From contig CANGJJ010000005.1 of assembly GCA_947454485.1 (NCBI GenBank), positions 62,001-126,000 of the forward strand: DNA of 64,000 nt. Reading direction: 5' to 3'. A model generated the notes under the pieces. That model was not told the origin of the DNA, made no database searches, and worked only from the letters and a program-made list of their open reading frames with translations. Numbering within the stretch: position 1 is the first letter of the stretch; every line of letters begins with the position of its first letter. Positions 36,836-45,397 of this stretch are shown piece after piece. The stretch comes from Beijerinckiaceae bacterium (GTDB lineage: Bacteria; Pseudomonadota; Alphaproteobacteria; Rhizobiales; Beijerinckiaceae). The position numbers and the translations under genes are program-made.

Positions 36836-38164
36836 ATGGCAGGCCATAATGGGCAGATGGTGCTCGGTGTTTTCTTCAACCACACCGGCCATCACGTCGC
36901 GTCCTGGCGCCACCCCGATGCGGACGCCGACGCGGGCATCAATTTCAAACATTATATCCGCCTCGCTCAGACGGCCGAGAAAGCGAAGTTCCATTTTCTG
37001 TTTTTCGCAGACTGGCTCGCCGTGCGCGAAGCCTCTGATCTGACGCTCAGCCGCTCGGCGCAATATACGGCACATTTCGAGCCGCTGACTTTGCTCGGCG
37101 GTCTTGCAGCTGTCACCGAACAGATCGGCCTCGTGTGCACAGCAACCACCAGCTACAACGAGCCCTTCCATGTCGCGCGCAAAATGGCCTCGCTCGATCA
37201 TATGAGCGGCGGGCGTGCGGCTTGGAATGTCGTCACCTCCTCCTTCAAGGCAGAGGCCTATAATTTTGGCCGCGAGGCTCATTATGATCACGAAGACCGC
37301 TATGAGCGCGCGCGTGAATTCGTCGAAGTGGTGAAGGGCCTGTGGGACAGCTGGGATGATGATGCCTTCATCCGCGACAAGGAGAGCGGCATCTATCTCG
37401 ACCCGCAGAAAAAGCATGAGCTCAATCATCAGGGCAAATATTTGCGCGTGCGTGGTCCTCTGAATGTGCCGCGCCCACCACAAGGCTATCCCGTCATCAT
37501 TCAAGCAGGCGCGTCGGACACAGGCCGCGAATTGGCAGCAGCCACCGCAGAAGTCGTCTTCACATCACCACAAAATATCGAAGCAGGCGTTGCCTTCTAC
37601 AATGATGTGAAAGGCCGCATGGCAAAATATGGTCGCCAGCCCGACCAGCTCAAAATCCTGCCCGGCCTCAGCGTGACGGTCGCCGAGACCGATGCACTGG
37701 CGCAGGAGAAATTCGATTATCTGCAATCCCTCGTACATCCCGAAGTTGGCCGCGAGATTCTCTCGCTCATCTTCGAAGGCGCTGATCTGTCATCTTATGA
37801 TCTCGACGGCCCCATGCCGGATCTGAAATTTGAGGGTGGCACACCGCGCGGCGTGATGGAGATGGCGCGCAAAGAAAATCTCACGATGCGACAAGTCTAT
37901 CTGCGCCTTGCGGGTGCACGCGGTAAACGCAGCATCGCGGGCTCAGTTAAAAATGTCGCTGATGAGATGGAGGCTTGGTTCAAGGCTGGTGCCTGCGATG
38001 GCTTCATCATGCAGCCGCCCTATCTGCCGGGCAGCCTCGATGAGATCACCACTCTGCTGATCCCTGAATTACAGCGGCGCGGTATCTTCCAGACCGACTA
38101 TGAAGGCACGACGTTGCGCGACCATCTGGGGCTTGATCGCCCTGCCAGCCGCTACGCCAAATGA
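36836..38164 (+). CDS. NtaA/SnaA/DszA-family FMN-dependent monooxygenase
   Basis: About 442 aa from MAGHNGQMVLGVFFN, after GGGGAG; the ORF-track start is 35 codons upstream. Bacterial luciferase-like fold with FHFLFFADWLAV, HMSGGRAAWNVVTSS and YPVIIQAGASDTGRELAA, all typical of nitrilotriacetate monooxygenase component A. Such enzymes need reduced FMN from a partner reductase, which is not encoded here. Substrates in the family include chelators, sulfones and heterocycles. Confidence 0.92.
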   Translation: MAGHNGQMVLGVFFNHTGHHVASWRHPDADADAGINFKHYIRLAQTAEKAKFHFLFFADWLAVREASDLTLSRSAQYTAHFEPLTLLGGLAAVTEQIGLVCTATTSYNEPFHVARKMASLDHMSGGRAAWNVVTSSFKAEAYNFGREAHYDHEDRYERAREFVEVVKGLWDSWDDDAFIRDKESGIYLDPQKKHELNHQGKYLRVRGPLNVPRPPQGYPVIIQAGASDTGRELAAATAEVVFTSPQNIEAGVAFYNDVKGRMAKYGRQPDQLKILPGLSVTVAETDALAQEKFDYLQSLVHPEVGREILSLIFEGADLSSYDLDGPMPDLKFEGGTPRGVMEMARKENLTMRQVYLRLAGARGKRSIAGSVKNVADEMEAWFKAGACDGFIMQPPYLPGSLDEITTLLIPELQRRGIFQTDYEGTTLRDHLGLDRPASRYAK

Positions 38165-38209
38165 TGAGCCAAGTGATGAGCAGAGGGCGCAGAGATCTGC
38201 GCCCAACTC

Positions 38210-38557
38210 TTAGAGGATGATCGCGCCGCCGCGTTGCTTCCAGCCGCCCGTGCCGAGCGCATAATGGACGACATCCTTGCGACCGGTGGCCTGCACCTGT
38301 GCCAGCGCCTTGGCGGAGCGCCCTCCCGCCTGACAGACGAGTACGACAGGCTTGTCTGTGGGCAATTTTGCCGGATCAAATTGCGACAGGGGATGATTGA
38401 CCGCATGAGGAATGCGGCCTGCGGCATATTCATGCGGCTCACGCACATCAATCACATGGCAATGACCCTCAAGACAGGCCTTCTCAAAGTCTTCATGTTC
38501 AATCGCAGGCACGCTGACGCTTGAGGTCAGGCGGGCGAAGAGACTTGCAAGCGACAT
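38210..38557 (-). CDS. Rhodanese-like sulfurtransferase
   Basis: 115 aa, single rhodanese domain. Active-site loop VCQAGGRSAKAL carries the sulfur-accepting Cys; CHVIDVREPHEYAAGRIPHA is the CH2-like segment. It transfers sulfane sulfur, for instance persulfide to acceptors. It is divergent from the BigR-type repressor and the YeeE/YedE genes, supporting a role in sulfide/persulfide handling. Confidence 0.93.
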   Translation of the reverse strand: MSLASLFARLTSSVSVPAIEHEDFEKACLEGHCHVIDVREPHEYAAGRIPHAVNHPLSQFDPAKLPTDKPVVLVCQAGGRSAKALAQVQATGRKDVVHYALGTGGWKQRGGAIIL

Positions 38558-38683
38558 GGAAGCTACCTCTCAAAATAACCGATGCTGCGTCAGCATGACC
38601 GGCCTGATGAGCTGAGGCAACCATGAGCTGATGCTTTCAGATTGCGCAGAGCCAACAGAACCTGTCCGATTCATGCCTTGACT

Positions 38684-38716
38684 CATATATTAGAACTTAT
38701 TAAATTAGATAATATG
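38684..38716. promoter_or_regulatory. AT-rich candidate BigR operator
   Basis: catatatta and taatatg form an interrupted inverted repeat with two direct ATTAGA copies in between, directly over the start of the repressor gene and within the 156-bp divergent gap to the rhodanese gene. The surrounding sequence is far more AT-rich than the genome. BigR/SqrR regulators bind AT-rich palindromes. Some of it overlaps the start codon at 38714. Confidence 0.55.
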
Positions 38717-39016
38717 AATTTAATAAAGCTCACTCCCAAAGCCGCCGAGGCAGAGGCTCTGCTGAAAACTTTGGCCAACCGCCATCGCCTGATGATCTTG
38801 TGCGAATTGAGCCATGGTGAGCTGAGCGTGAGCGACTTGCAGCAGAGATTGGCGCTCAGCCAATCCTCTTTGTCGCAGCATCTGGCGCGTTTGCGCGCTG
38901 ACCGACTGGTGGCAACACGCCGCGCGCAGCAAGCGATTTTCTATTCCCTCGCCGATGAAGATGTCATGCGCATCATCGGCCTCTTGCATGATCTTTACTG
39001 CAAAGACGCCGTCTGA
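38714..39016 (+). CDS. bigR: ArsR-family BigR/SqrR-type persulfide sensor repressor
   Basis: 100 aa from ATG 38714. Winged helix-turn-helix: LSVSDLQQRLALSQSSLSQH. Only two cysteines occur, Cys30 (LMILCELSHGE) and Cys96 (LHDLYCKDAV); their 66-residue separation equals that reported for the redox pair in BigR, which forms a disulfide or tetrasulfide on oxidation by persulfide. It should repress the rhodanese gene and the downstream membrane genes until sulfide accumulates. Metal-binding ArsR motifs are absent. Confidence 0.87.
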   Translation: MNLIKLTPKAAEAEALLKTLANRHRLMILCELSHGELSVSDLQQRLALSQSSLSQHLARLRADRLVATRRAQQAIFYSLADEDVMRIIGLLHDLYCKDAV

Positions 39017-39027
39017 AGGAGCTTCAT

Positions 39028-39243
39028 ATGAAACCCAATATCGGAACATTCGACCGCATTGCACGGCTCGCGCTCGGCATCCTGCTCATCGCCTATGCGA
39101 TCCCGATCGGCTTCCCCAATACGGGTTGGAACTTTGTTGGCTGGATTGGCGTCGTGCCGATCCTCACCGCGATCTTCCGCTTCTGCCCGGCCTATACGCT
39201 GATCGGTCTCAACACATGCCAGACGAACAACAAGGAGGTGTGA
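39028..39243 (+). CDS. DUF2892 small membrane protein
   Basis: 71 aa. IARLALGILLIAYAI and FVGWIGVVPILTAIF are two membrane helices; the ending FCPAYTLIGLNTCQ is the YgaP-type signature (inner-membrane domain often fused to rhodanese). Its cysteines may carry sulfur. It sits 11 bp after bigR in the same operon. Confidence 0.92.
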   Translation: MKPNIGTFDRIARLALGILLIAYAIPIGFPNTGWNFVGWIGVVPILTAIFRFCPAYTLIGLNTCQTNNKEV

Positions 39244-39248
39244 GCATC

Positions 39249-39803
39249 ATGTCAGTCTCATCCATCGCACAGAATGTGCCGCAGTTGGCTGCGCGTCGCA
39301 TCAACTGGACGCCCTATCTTGTGGGCATTGGCATTGGCGTTTTGAGCTGGATTGCCTTTGCCATCGCCAAAGATCCGCTCGGCGTCACCACGGCCTATAG
39401 CCGCATTGCTGGCGAAGTCGCCATCCCTGTTCTGGGCGCGGAAACTGTCGCCACCAATAGCTATTGGAAGTCCATGCCCTTTGCCTTCGACTATGGCGTG
39501 ATCTTTCTGGGCGGCTTGATGCTGGGCGCTTTTGTCTCTGCTCTTCTGTCCGGCACTTTCAAACTCGAATATGTGCCAGACGTCTGGAAGCAGGAGATGG
39601 GCAGTTCTGTCACCAAGCGCTTCATCAGCGCATTTCTGGCGGGCATCGCCATCATGTATGGCGCGCGCATGGCCGGTGGCTGCACCAGTGGTCATGGCAT
39701 TTCAGGCGGGCTGCAACTGGCCGTCTCCAGCTGGCTCTTTCTGGCGGTCATGTTTGCCACAGGCCTGCTCACCGCCAAACTCACCTTTCGTCATTTGAAA
39801 TAG
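39249..39803 (+). CDS. YeeE/YedE-family sulfur transporter, half 1
   Basis: 184 aa from ATG 39249; the ORF-track start at 38955 is within bigR. Hydrophobic helices and the motif MAGGCTSGHGISGGLQLA, which forms the cysteine-lined pathway in the thiosulfate transporter TsuA. Together with the next gene it makes the two-protein arrangement known as PmpA/PmpB near BigR-type regulators. It probably moves a sulfur compound across the inner membrane; direction is unknown. Confidence 0.9.
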   Translation: MSVSSIAQNVPQLAARRINWTPYLVGIGIGVLSWIAFAIAKDPLGVTTAYSRIAGEVAIPVLGAETVATNSYWKSMPFAFDYGVIFLGGLMLGAFVSALLSGTFKLEYVPDVWKQEMGSSVTKRFISAFLAGIAIMYGARMAGGCTSGHGISGGLQLAVSSWLFLAVMFATGLLTAKLTFRHLK

Positions 39804-39812
39804 GAGCAGATC

Positions 39813-40361
39813 ATGACCTCTTTGTTTGGTCCGGGCGGGCTCGGCCTTGCACTTCTCATCGGCTTTGCTTTCGGCTTCTTGCTGCATCGTGGTCGCGTCA
39901 CCAGCTGCGATGTGATCGTCAATCAGTTCCGCTTGAAAGATTACACCGTCCTCAAAGTCATGCTCACCGCGATCATCGTCGGCGGCATTGGCGTGATGCT
40001 GCTTGTTGACGAAGGCCTCGCCAAATATGCACCCAAAGATGCCAATCTGCTTGGCGTGGCTTTGGGCGCGGCGATCTTCGGGGTTGGCATGGTGATCTAT
40101 GGCTATTGCCCCGGCACGGCCTTGGGCGCCATTGCCACGGGCAGCATTCATGCGGCTGTGGGGGCGCTCGGTATGATCGTGGGCGCGGTGCTCTATGCGC
40201 TCTCCTTTGACTGGGTGAAGGCACATATTCTGAATGTCGGCAGCTATGGCAAAATTCGCCTGCCCGATATCACCGGCCTGTCGCCAGGCGTCATTTTCGC
40301 AGGCCTCACCGTCATGGCTCTGGCATTTTTTGTCTGGGCAGAGCGCCAGCCAAAGAGCTAA
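39813..40361 (+). CDS. YeeE/YedE-family sulfur transporter, half 2
   Basis: 182 aa, several membrane helices. Motifs RGRVTSCDVIVNQFRL and YGYCPGTALGAIATGSIHA (conserved Cys) mark the partner half. It starts 9 bp after half 1. The pair likely forms one functional unit. Confidence 0.9.
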   Translation: MTSLFGPGGLGLALLIGFAFGFLLHRGRVTSCDVIVNQFRLKDYTVLKVMLTAIIVGGIGVMLLVDEGLAKYAPKDANLLGVALGAAIFGVGMVIYGYCPGTALGAIATGSIHAAVGALGMIVGAVLYALSFDWVKAHILNVGSYGKIRLPDITGLSPGVIFAGLTVMALAFFVWAERQPKS

Positions 40362-40376
40362 GCTGATGCATGAACC

Positions 40377-40405
40377 CCGGCCGCCTCGCAGCGGCCGGTG
40401 CTTTA
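40377..40405 (+). terminator. GC-rich hairpin between yeeE half 2 and methyltransferase
   Basis: Stem ccggccgc/gcggccgg with a 6-nt loop, followed by only a short T run (ctttaag). It may act as a partial terminator or mRNA processing barrier inside the operon. Confidence 0.45.
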
Positions 40406-40418
40406 AGGGGGGTGGACT

Positions 40419-41027
40419 ATGGGTGAATATGACCGCTGGCAGGGTCGCTATGCCGCGCAAGAATATATTTTCGGCGAAGAGCCCAATGTTTTTCTGAGCC
40501 AGCAAAAGCATCTGCTGCCCAAGTCAGGCACATGCCTCGCCGTGGCCGATGGCGAGGGGCGCAATGGTGTGTGGCTGGCTGAACAGGGGCTCGATGTGGT
40601 CTCGCTCGACTTCTCTGAAAACGGCCAAGACAAAGCCAAGGCGCTGGCCAAGAAGCGCGGCGTGACCAATATCGAATTTGTGCTCGCCGATGTGCACAAC
40701 TGGACCTATCCCGCAGATGGCTTCGATGTGGTCGCAGAGATCTTCACGCAATTCTCAGACCCCGCTCAGCGCGCCAGCAAATGGGCCGGCATGCGCCGCA
40801 GCCTCAAGACGGGTGGCCTGTTGCTGATCGAAGGCTATACGCCCAAACAGCTCGACTATGGCACCGGCGGGCCCAAAGAACTCGATCATCTCTATACGCG
40901 CGAATTGCTGCAGGCAGAGTTTGGATATTTCTCGCGCCTCGAAATGAAAGACTATGAATGCATGATGGCAGAAGGCAGCCGCCATGCTGGCATGGCGGCG
41001 GTGATTGATCTCATCGGCTGGAAATAA
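40419..41027 (+). CDS. Class I SAM-dependent methyltransferase (TehB/thiol methyltransferase-like)
   Basis: 202 aa. The N-terminus MGEYDRWQGRYAAQEYIFGE matches small methyltransferases of the TehB/thiopurine type; the SAM site is CLAVADGEGRNGVWLAEQGL, with the acidic residue in VVSLDFSEN. Position after the YeeE/YedE genes suggests methylation of a thiol, sulfide or metalloid oxyanion, perhaps as detoxification. This role is inferred from context. Confidence 0.87.
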   Translation: MGEYDRWQGRYAAQEYIFGEEPNVFLSQQKHLLPKSGTCLAVADGEGRNGVWLAEQGLDVVSLDFSENGQDKAKALAKKRGVTNIEFVLADVHNWTYPADGFDVVAEIFTQFSDPAQRASKWAGMRRSLKTGGLLLIEGYTPKQLDYGTGGPKELDHLYTRELLQAEFGYFSRLEMKDYECMMAEGSRHAGMAAVIDLIGWK

Positions 41028-41067
41028 ACGAAACGAGCAATCACCCATCGGGTGGTTGCTCAGTCCG

Positions 41068-41553
41068 TCAGGGCTGCATGGAGGAGAGCGATTCTTCGCT
41101 CATCACACTCGACATATCGACATCAGCCTCGTCATCATGGCCTTTGATAAAGGCCTGCTCGCCCAGTGAGGCGGCAACGGAAGGCGCAGCGGCCATCTCT
41201 TCGAGCGATTGTTTGCCGTAAAGCGCTTGGGCCACCATATGCCAATCAGCAATATTGGCGATGGCATAGGCACCACGCTTGCGCGTCAACAGGCCGCAAT
41301 CAGCCAGTGTCGAACACCAGCGCGCAACCTTTTTGGAATCGACATTGATGATGCGCGAGATCTGCAGCGGTTTCATCTGGCGAAAATGGATGAAGCCTGT
41401 TTCATCACGCTGGATATTCAGGGCACCGATCAGCGCATAATAAACCGTGCCGGTGATCGACGTATCATGCTTGGTCGCAAAAGCCTCGAGCACAGAATAG
41501 CTCTGAGTGACATGAGCGCAGACTTCCAAAAGATTTTGGCTCTGGGCTAACAT
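41068..41553 (-). CDS. Putative winged-helix regulator, unknown
   Basis: 161 aa. The central part (KPLQISRIINVDSKKVARWC followed by STLADCGLLTRKRGAYAI) has the pattern of a winged helix-turn-helix. The C-terminal 40 residues are acidic and Ser-rich (DDEADVDMSSVMSEESLSS), like a disordered tail. I do not recognise the family. It lies downstream of the porin gene on the same strand, beyond a terminator. Confidence 0.7.
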   Translation of the reverse strand: MLAQSQNLLEVCAHVTQSYSVLEAFATKHDTSITGTVYYALIGALNIQRDETGFIHFRQMKPLQISRIINVDSKKVARWCSTLADCGLLTRKRGAYAIANIADWHMVAQALYGKQSLEEMAAAPSVAASLGEQAFIKGHDDEADVDMSSVMSEESLSSMQP

Positions 41554-41580
41554 GGCAGGCGTGCACCTCTTGTGGCCTTG

Positions 41581-41614
41581 AAAAAAGGAAGACCCCGGCG
41601 CGAACGCCGGGGTC
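41581..41614 (-). terminator. Intrinsic terminator of the porin gene
   Basis: Stem gaccccggcg/cgccggggtc with loop cgaa; on the minus strand it is followed by ttccttttttc. It lies 10 bp after the porin stop. Confidence 0.88.
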
Positions 41615-41624
41615 TGGTTTAGGA

Positions 41625-43079
41625 TTAGAAGTTACGCTCGACGCGCAGCTTGGTCGACCAGTTGGTCGCCTTCAAGCCAGTCGCATCGGTCAGAGCAGTC
41701 GTGCCCTGCACCTTGTTCTTCAGCTGAGCATACTGAAGCTCGAGGCCGATATCCAAGTCCTTTGCAGGAGAATAGATGAGCGAGCCCATGTAGTTCTGCA
41801 GCTGACCCTTACCCCACTGCTGAATGCTAGCAGTTTCCTTGGTGGGGGGGATAATTTCGACATAACCAGCGACAAAGTTCGAACGCCACTGGGGAGCCCA
41901 GTAGTGAGTGAACAAGCCGCCAACGTTCCAAGCGGTCACATTGTCAACCGAAGTTTGTGAGGTTTGGACGATGTTGGTCAAAGAGCGGAACACACCGCCG
42001 AGCAAACGGTTCTGCGAAACCGTGTTCACTGCGTTCAGAGTAGCGCCACCCAGGATCGTCGAGATTGCGCCATCCGAATAGTTTGCGGTCAGCCACAGGT
42101 TGTCGCCAGCGCCAATCATCGGAAGCTTCAGATTGACCGTCGCACCGATGGCGTAGCCCTGCTTCATAGCGGTGCTAACCGCCGTTGTAGAAGTGGTCGG
42201 GCTAGCTGTCAGACCAGTGTCGGCACTGAAGTCAGCCATCGTCGGGCCAACTTGACCAGTCGCGTTCTTATAATAGGAGTTCGGCATTGCCAAAGCATGG
42301 ACAGCGGCCATACCCCAAGCCTGGTCGAGGCGGATGTTGCCGACATAGACGATGCCATTGGTCGGGGTCGAGTTGGTAGCACCCAAGGTCTGGACGAAGG
42401 TATCGCGACGATCTTCCAAGGCAATAGTCGCCGAGAAGCCGCCACCGAGGTTCTGGGTGTAGGCGAGCTGGTTCATGCCGCTGGGGAAGCCAGCCCACGG
42501 AGCGCCACCATACATGATGCCAGGCATCATCGCATAGTTTTCAGAACCGCGGCCGAAAGTGAAGCCGGCCCACTGGACCATAGCTGCTTCGAGGGTGATG
42601 GCAGCAGAGGTCGCAGCACCAAGAGCCATGCCGCCGGCATTGACCTGAGCGACAGAAGCGCGAATACCCGAGGTAGAAGCCGTGCGCAGACGAACGAAGG
42701 TACGAGCCGGGCCCATCGAGGTGGGGGTACGGGCATCAACTTCGATGCGGCCACGGACTTCATAGCCCATGGTGTCCTGAAGATTCTTCGGGATTGCGGC
42801 AGCGGCATAGACCGACTGCAAGGTCGCAGCGACAGTCTCAGCCTTGGGCGTATAGGTGTTCACAGCCGGGGTGTACTGATATTCAGCACGCACATAGCCA
42901 CCGACATGCAAGCATGTTTCGGTGCCGGGAATGTAGAAGAAGCCTGCGCCATAAGCGTCGCAGATCTTCACATAAGTAGCAGGAGCAGCCTTCTTCGAGG
43001 GAAGGTCAGCAGCCTGAGCGCCAGCAACAGCGACGAGCGTCGCAGCGGTGCCGAGCAATGCGCTCTTCATGATGTTCAT
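41625..43079 (-). CDS. Outer-membrane porin (alphaproteobacterial type)
   Basis: About 484 aa from [15 protein letters not shown], after GGAGG; the ORF-track start runs far upstream. Signal peptide ends at AQA, mature start [20 protein letters not shown], the classic porin_2 family opening with [14 protein letters not shown]. The C-terminus LRVERNF ends in the aromatic residue needed for outer-membrane insertion. It forms a general diffusion channel. Its 280-bp leader is shared with the gene at 43904. Confidence 0.95.
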   Translation of the reverse strand: MNIMKSALLGTAATLVAVAGAQAADLPSKKAAPATYVKICDAYGAGFFYIPGTETCLHVGGYVRAEYQYTPAVNTYTPKAETVAATLQSVYAAAAIPKNLQDTMGYEVRGRIEVDARTPTSMGPARTFVRLRTASTSGIRASVAQVNAGGMALGAATSAAITLEAAMVQWAGFTFGRGSENYAMMPGIMYGGAPWAGFPSGMNQLAYTQNLGGGFSATIALEDRRDTFVQTLGATNSTPTNGIVYVGNIRLDQAWGMAAVHALAMPNSYYKNATGQVGPTMADFSADTGLTASPTTSTTAVSTAMKQGYAIGATVNLKLPMIGAGDNLWLTANYSDGAISTILGGATLNAVNTVSQNRLLGGVFRSLTNIVQTSQTSVDNVTAWNVGGLFTHYWAPQWRSNFVAGYVEIIPPTKETASIQQWGKGQLQNYMGSLIYSPAKDLDIGLELQYAQLKNKVQGTTALTDATGLKATNWSTKLRVERNF

Positions 43080-43360
43080 TCGGAGTACCTCCAATGGGAT
43101 TTCGGATCCAAGGGCCGCCCCAGGTCCGACTGCGCCACGATCTAGGTCGAGGCTGCAGATGGAGATACAAAACTCGGATTCTGAAAGAAGAACCAGAACA
43201 ACTTTGAGTTCAAATGTCGATAGTACAAGCACTGTTGTTGTAAAGCATCGAATTCGCCTATGATGAATACTTAGTAATACTTTCATTATGGACAGCTCGT
43301 TTTGGGTATTCATTTTCTACGAGCATGATCGTTATTATCTGCCCATTTTAAGGTCAATGT
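43080..43360 (-). promoter_or_regulatory. Porin promoter/leader, copy 1 of duplicated region
   Basis: Aligns along its length with 44840-45118 upstream of the second barrel gene (shared stretch cggattctga and others). Two motifs (plus-strand tcgttttgggt at 43297 and cccattttaaggt at 43342) lie about 228 and 275 bp from the start codon, at the same distances as in the other copy. The long untranslated leader suggests regulation at RNA level or a distant promoter. Confidence 0.65.
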
Positions 43361-43903
43361 AATAGTTAAAATTTGAAAATATTTTTCACGAATACTGTCA
43401 AGCTAAAGGTAGGTACACACCAAAGGCTCAGCTCGCAAGGCAAACAGCAAAGTTGCCGCTTGCAGGAGCAGATTGCGAACAGGACTGACCCGACAAAATG
43501 ACGAGGCGCAAATCAAGGCGACGCGCAGCTTCGAAGGCTCGGCTTGGCGTGGCAGACAGGCGCGTCACCTCTCCTCACCTGCAGAGGCGAACAAGCGCGC
43601 GCCTTCAATGAAAGGCGTCATTGAATTTCGTTGGTATCGGCTTTTGCAGATTGATGCGGGATCGAAAGCGAGCTGCGACATCATCAAACACCACACATCT
43701 CATGAGGGCGCAGCCTCATCGCGACAGGGGCGATTTTTCATCATGCTGTGAGTGTGACGCCCCTAGGGGCTGGCCTATGAAATCCAAGGCCTCAGGATAT
43801 TCGGCAATCAGTCTATTGGAAATGGATCGATCAAGCGTGGATGGAGGCCACCCAAGCAGCGATCGCTGCAAGGATGGCCACCGAGATTATGAGTGGATCA
43901 AGC
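43361..43903. other. Gap without a supported gene
   Basis: About 540 bp. The ORFs here have no plausible product or start signal. It contains a 12-bp palindrome (gcccctaggggc) near 43760. No terminator was found for the minus-strand gene at 43904. Confidence 0.5.
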
Positions 43904-44839
43904 TCAGAGCAGACCCAGGCCACCCAAACCGATCAAACGGCTCGGACGGATCGGCTCCAAGGAGGCGCCCGAACGGTCACGCTCGAACAGTGTCGAGGTG
44001 CCGAAGTTCAGCTTGATGCCGGCCATAGCGCGGGTCTCGTTTTCTTTATACGAACCATCGAAGGAAACATTGTTCCAAGCATGGCTCAAGTCGCCGTAAA
44101 CGCTGATCGGCGATGCATCGAGGCGATATTCAGTGCGAGCACCAACGCGCCATGCAGTCTGCTTGACGGCAGAAAGAATGAGACCATCACCAGTGAGGTT
44201 CTGGTAGTCGACCTTCAAAGCCGCCATCCAATTGGGCTCCATAAAATGACGAACCTGAGCAGACAGGTTCATGCCACCAAAGGAGAGTTCAATAGGAAGG
44301 TTAATAATGCCGCTGCCGTAAGACAGGTTCTGATAGGCAGCCTGACCGTAGATGGTCGTCTTGCCGAGGAAGTACTGGCCTTCAGCACCCAAGAAGTAAC
44401 GGCGATGCTGCGTATTTTCGAAAGCCACATTCTCAGTGGTCGAGTTGCCCTGAGCAATCACACCCAGAAGCCCAGTATTGTTACGCGCGAAAACGTGACC
44501 CGCGAGGCTGCCGGTCTGCTCAACGCGATCGAACATATCGCCCAAGCGATTCGAGTTACGCACGAATTCGCCATCGGCCTGGATGCCAATTGCGCCGGTC
44601 AAAGGAGCTGCGAAAGTCGCACGCGTCTCGAAGTTGACGCCGTTCATGCTGCCAACTGACTCACCGTCAACATTGGCGCCAGCCCAGCTATAGCCAAAGC
44701 CGGCCGACACGAAAGCGTCGATGCCCATCTGGGTGAAAGCATTGGCAGGGCTCTTCTTGGACGGAAGATCGGCTGCATTGGCGCTGGCGATCGCGAGGGT
44801 CGCGGCGGAGCAGAGCAAGGCGCTCTTGATGATGTTCAT
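43904..44839 (-). CDS. Outer-membrane beta-barrel protein
   Basis: 311 aa. The leader MNIIKSALLCSAATLAIASA and mature start ADLPSKKSPANAF resemble the porin at 41625, but the barrel is smaller and lacks the [12 protein letters not shown] opening. Alternating strands such as ATFAAPLTGAIGIQADGEFV and AMAGIKLNFGTSTLF are visible. After that last strand a 24-residue tail (ERDRSGASLEP onward) continues to LGLGLL-type end, unlike a normal barrel ending in Phe. Function is unknown; possibly a specialised porin or Omp25/31-like protein. Confidence 0.85.
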   Translation of the reverse strand: MNIIKSALLCSAATLAIASANAADLPSKKSPANAFTQMGIDAFVSAGFGYSWAGANVDGESVGSMNGVNFETRATFAAPLTGAIGIQADGEFVRNSNRLGDMFDRVEQTGSLAGHVFARNNTGLLGVIAQGNSTTENVAFENTQHRRYFLGAEGQYFLGKTTIYGQAAYQNLSYGSGIINLPIELSFGGMNLSAQVRHFMEPNWMAALKVDYQNLTGDGLILSAVKQTAWRVGARTEYRLDASPISVYGDLSHAWNNVSFDGSYKENETRAMAGIKLNFGTSTLFERDRSGASLEPIRPSRLIGLGGLGLL

Positions 44840-45118
44840 TTGGATGACCTCCAGAGGATTGATGCCTCGTGAGTTTCACGAGGCCTCCTGCGCTCTGAGC
44901 GAGTGCTCAAGACCACAGCTGGAGCTACAAAACGCGGATTCTGATAGAAGAGCCATACTTACTTTCAGTTTAACCATCGATCACTGAAGTACTGTTGTTT
45001 GTTAGCATCGAAATTGCCTATTATATACTGTATATCTTATATCCATTATATATTGCCTGTTTTAGGTATACTTATCTTCTAATCTTTTTCATTATATATC
45101 ACCCATTTCAGGTGTTTT
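44840..45118 (-). promoter_or_regulatory. Barrel-gene promoter/leader, copy 2 of duplicated region
   Basis: Counterpart of 43080-43360. Paired motifs on the plus strand are cctgttttaggt at 45056 and cccatttcaggt at 45102, 46 bp apart. Between and around them the sequence is strongly AT-rich (ttatatactgtatatcttat). The distance from the first motif to the start codon (228 bp) is identical in both copies. Confidence 0.65.
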
Positions 45119-45139
45119 ATTATGATAAGTAGATATAGG

Positions 45140-45349
45140 CTACCGCCGATCATTGTCTGCAATGCGCCAAGACTTTGCAGCCGATTCCATTGGCTCAGTG
45201 CGCAATGAGCCCCACTTGAAAACAGGGCTCGTCGTGATGGCCTTAGCGGCGCGGATGATTGGCGCCGGGCGCATAGGCTGACGCGCCACGGGCGCCTGTG
45301 AGGGGCCATTCCCAAACAGATCAACGCATGGTGCTTTTGGTGAACGCAT
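45140..45349 (-). CDS. Possible small protein of 69 aa, unknown
   Basis: Lies 48 bp after the methyltransferase stop on the same strand. The product is basic and Pro-rich (SQAPVARQPMRPAPII) and ends SWRIADNDRR. There is no clear ribosome site, and third-position GC is near the genome average, so coding is uncertain. If real it could be a substrate or partner of the methyltransferase. An overlapping alternative frame (45079-45360) looks less protein-like. Confidence 0.3.
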   Translation of the reverse strand: MRSPKAPCVDLFGNGPSQAPVARQPMRPAPIIRAAKAITTSPVFKWGSLRTEPMESAAKSWRIADNDRR

Positions 45350-45397
45350 GATGCGTTCAAACGCTCACGAAATGATCACCGACAGTACCAACAAGGA

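Noticed and set aside
43473-43751. 92-aa plus-strand ORF
   Set aside because: No ribosome site, no homology I recognise, composition unlike real genes here.
45079-45360. 93-aa minus-strand ORF overlapping the small candidate gene
   Set aside because: Codon use is poorer than in the 69-aa frame and it runs into the AT-rich promoter region of the barrel gene.
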